Shown: positions 62,567 through 64,000 of the stretch, one piece after another
Layout: every line of letters begins with the position of its first letter
Position numbering within the stretch: position 1 is the stretch's first letter
Origin: an uncultured Lachnospiraceae bacterium
GTDB taxonomy: Bacteria > Bacillota > Clostridia > Lachnospirales > Lachnospiraceae
Length of the DNA stretch: 64,000 bases
Assembly (NCBI GenBank): GCA_945609985.1
Contig: CALYZQ010000001.1
Span: 24,167 to 88,166, forward strand
Direction of reading: 5' to 3'
The notes under the pieces: generated by a model
Seen by the model: the letters and a program-made list of their open reading frames with translations, nothing else
Told to the model about the DNA's origin: nothing
Databases searched by the model: none
Made by a program: the position numbers and the translations under genes

Positions 62567-62770
62567 TTATTTATGCACCGCTGAATGCGCTATCTCTACA
62601 TCATGATCTTCATGATAAACTACCGCATAACATTTGGTGCAATAATACTTATGTCTATGTACTTCATGCGTTACCGTACAGCTTACATAAATAGGTGTGT
62701 TTCCTACATAATATCCAGTATATCCCATGTGCTGCGTGGTATAACTAACTTCATACTTCTTTTTATCCTC
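62567..62770 (-). pseudogene. Remnant reading frame after argB
   Basis: Directly after the argB TGA, in the same frame, 67 codons are open: KYEVSYTTQHMGYTGYYVGN, then TPIYVSCTVTHEVHRHKYYC, then TKCYAVVYHEDHDVEIAHSA, ending in TAA. The wording is protein-like with a Cys/His pattern (C-x-n-CTKC), but no start codon has a ribosome-binding site; the first ATG is at HMGY. I read it as the tail of a lost gene joined to the arg cluster, or a small ORF with an atypical start. Confidence 0.45.
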
Positions 62771-63658
62771 TCAATTTGTTTCTTCTGAATCTTCAATAAT
62801 TGCAGTTCCTATCCCCTGGTTGGTAAAAATCTCCAAAAGCAGGCAGTGGGGAATACGTCCGTCCAAAATATGCACACGTTTTACGCCGTTACGGATAGCC
62901 GAAGTACAGTTGCCAAGCTTCGGAAGCATACCGCCGCCAATCATACCGCTTGCAATCAACTCGTCTGCCTGTGTTGCAGTCAGTCTGGAGATAAAGGATG
63001 ACTTATCATTAAAATCTCTGTACAAGCCCTCGATATCTGATAAGAATACCAGCTTATCTGCTCCAACTGCCTTTGCAATGGCACATGCCGCATCATCAGC
63101 ATTGATATTGTAGGTCTGGAATTTATCGTCCAAACCGATAGGTGCCACAATGGGAAGGAAATCCTTCTCCAGCATGTCGTAAAGCACCTTGGGGTCCACA
63201 CCTGTAATCTCGCCTACAAAACCGATATCCTGACCGTCGGAATACTTTTTCTCCACCTGCAAAAGACCGCCGTCCTTGCCGCTGATACCGATTGCTTTCA
63301 CACCAAGCTCCTCTACCATGGTCACGAGACGCTTATTGATTTTGTTGAGAACCATTTCAGCAATCTCCATGGTCTCCTCATCAGTTACACGAAGACCGTT
63401 GATAAACTTTGCCTCCTTTCCCACCTTGTTCACCCAGTTGCTGATTTCCTTGCCGCCGCCGTGAACGATAATGGGCTTAAAGCCTACCAGCTTAAGGAGG
63501 GTAACGTCCTTAATAACGTTCTTCTGCAATTCCTCGTTGCTCATGGCACTTCCGCCGTATTTCACAACGATAATCTTACGATTGAATTTCTGTATGTAGG
63601 GCAGTGCCTCAATCAATACCTCTGCCTTTTTTAAAACTTCCTGCATATCCTTTTCCAT
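62771..63658 (-). CDS. argB: Acetylglutamate kinase
   Basis: 295 residues, phosphorylating N-acetylglutamate in arginine synthesis. Conserved segments are [103 protein letters not shown] and [31 protein letters not shown]. The length and N-terminal helix suggest the arginine-inhibited hexameric type. ATG 63658 follows AAAGGAAGAAGAC. It is 62 bases after argJ. Confidence 0.95.
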   Translation of the reverse strand: MEKDMQEVLKKAEVLIEALPYIQKFNRKIIVVKYGGSAMSNEELQKNVIKDVTLLKLVGFKPIIVHGGGKEISNWVNKVGKEAKFINGLRVTDEETMEIAEMVLNKINKRLVTMVEELGVKAIGISGKDGGLLQVEKKYSDGQDIGFVGEITGVDPKVLYDMLEKDFLPIVAPIGLDDKFQTYNINADDAACAIAKAVGADKLVFLSDIEGLYRDFNDKSSFISRLTATQADELIASGMIGGGMLPKLGNCTSAIRNGVKRVHILDGRIPHCLLLEIFTNQGIGTAIIEDSEETN

Positions 63659-63720
63659 GTCTTCTTCCTTTCGCATTATGTAGGTATTCTGATATTCTAA
63701 ATCGCTTGTTTCCACATTAT

Positions 63721-64000
63721 TTATGAACGGTAGTCTGCGTTAATCTTTACATAGTCATAGCTCAAATCACAGCCCCATGCGGTAGCCTCAGCATCACCCA
63801 TGTGCATATCAACAAGTGCTGTTACCTCCGGAGAAGAAAGAACCTTTGTAGCCTCCTCCTCACTGTAATCACAGGCAACCCCATTTCCGAAAATATGAAT
63901 GCGGGTACCATCGCCCTCAAAATATAAATCTACATTTTCAGGGTCAAACTCTACTCCTGAATAACCAAGGGCACATAAAATACGTCCCCAGTTTGCATCA
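63721..64000 (-). CDS. argJ: ArgJ ornithine/glutamate acetyltransferase, C-terminal end (cut by right edge)
   Basis: Not in the ORF track because the start lies beyond the window. The 92 visible codons read [20 protein letters not shown], with [19 protein letters not shown] and the ending [18 protein letters not shown], the conserved ArgJ C-terminus. ArgJ recycles the acetyl group between acetylornithine and glutamate. It is followed by argB in the usual order. Confidence 0.93.
   Translation of the reverse strand, partial: DANWGRILCALGYSGVEFDPENVDLYFEGDGTRIHIFGNGVACDYSEEEATKVLSSPEVTALVDMHMGDAEATAWGCDLSYDYVKINADYRS

Noticed and set aside
1-64000. CRISPR array, prophage or rRNA operon
   Set aside because: No regularly spaced direct repeats, cas, phage structural or rRNA sequences were seen anywhere in the window.

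Overview
The window looks like a chromosomal segment of a strictly anaerobic low-to-mid G+C Firmicute of class Clostridia, most likely Lachnospiraceae. This is inferred from gene content: a rimP-nusA-ylxR-ylxQ-infB operon with a long disordered IF-2 linker, a single-chain 1265-residue PurL, NrdR-box control of an anaerobic ribonucleotide reductase, a T-box-controlled phenylacetate-CoA ligase/ACT pair, QueH, and many Shine-Dalgarno-led genes on one strand. No 16S gene is present, so species cannot be named. No phage, complete insertion sequence or CRISPR array was seen.

Layout. 1-3.8 kb: translation/transcription operon (rimP to infB, cut by the left edge). 3.9-8.7 kb: ABC exporter, queH, argS. 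8.8-12.5 kb: superoxide dismutase, NhaC-type antiporter, HDOD protein. 12.6-17.7 kb: purL and a TetR/small-protein pair. 17.8-20.1 kb: a 760-residue protein with an N-terminal cyclic-nucleotide-binding-like domain and a large unknown C-terminal part. 20.4-22.4 kb: OFA-type MFS transporter, a compact promoter-to-terminator small RNA candidate, tRNA-Trp. 22.4-28.7 kb: radA, a 137-residue unknown, clpC with a GntR regulator, an SH3-domain membrane protein. 28.8-32.3 kb: purE-purM-purN-purD. 32.5-38.0 kb: an M29-like peptidase, small membrane proteins, pyrE, a Fic/HTH pair, a decayed stretch and a GNAT enzyme. 38.1-40.3 kb: T-box(Phe)-paaK-ACT. 40.3-44 kb: accessory lipoproteins. 44-47.7 kb: pyrF and nrdD. 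47.9-49.8 kb: XRE regulator, TPR lipoprotein, mscL. 49.9-56.9 kb: holA facing a five-gene run comEA-RR-HK-GerMN-comEC. 57-64 kb: DMT transporter, two orphan solute-binding-like proteins and an arginine cluster argJ-argB-argD that is interrupted by accessory DNA.

How the genes work together: de novo nucleotide supply is a theme (purL, purEMND, pyrE, pyrF, nrdD), with nrdD preceded by two phased NrdR boxes. Arginine synthesis (argJ, argB, argD) closes the window. Aromatic amino-acid metabolism is represented by paaK/ACT behind a T-box whose specifier reads UUC (Phe).

The most interesting non-gene signals are: (i) two related long imperfect inverted-repeat elements (about 9.5 and 20.2 kb) that share a CCTAAATCG-hairpin-GATT core with compensating stem changes; (ii) a structured small RNA candidate at about 22.0 kb; (iii) the Phe T-box in front of paaK; (iv) a perfect 22-bp orphan hairpin between divergent nrdD and an XRE gene. 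The most interesting gene arrangements are the comEA/two-component/GerMN/comEC operon and the cyclic-nucleotide-domain fusion protein.
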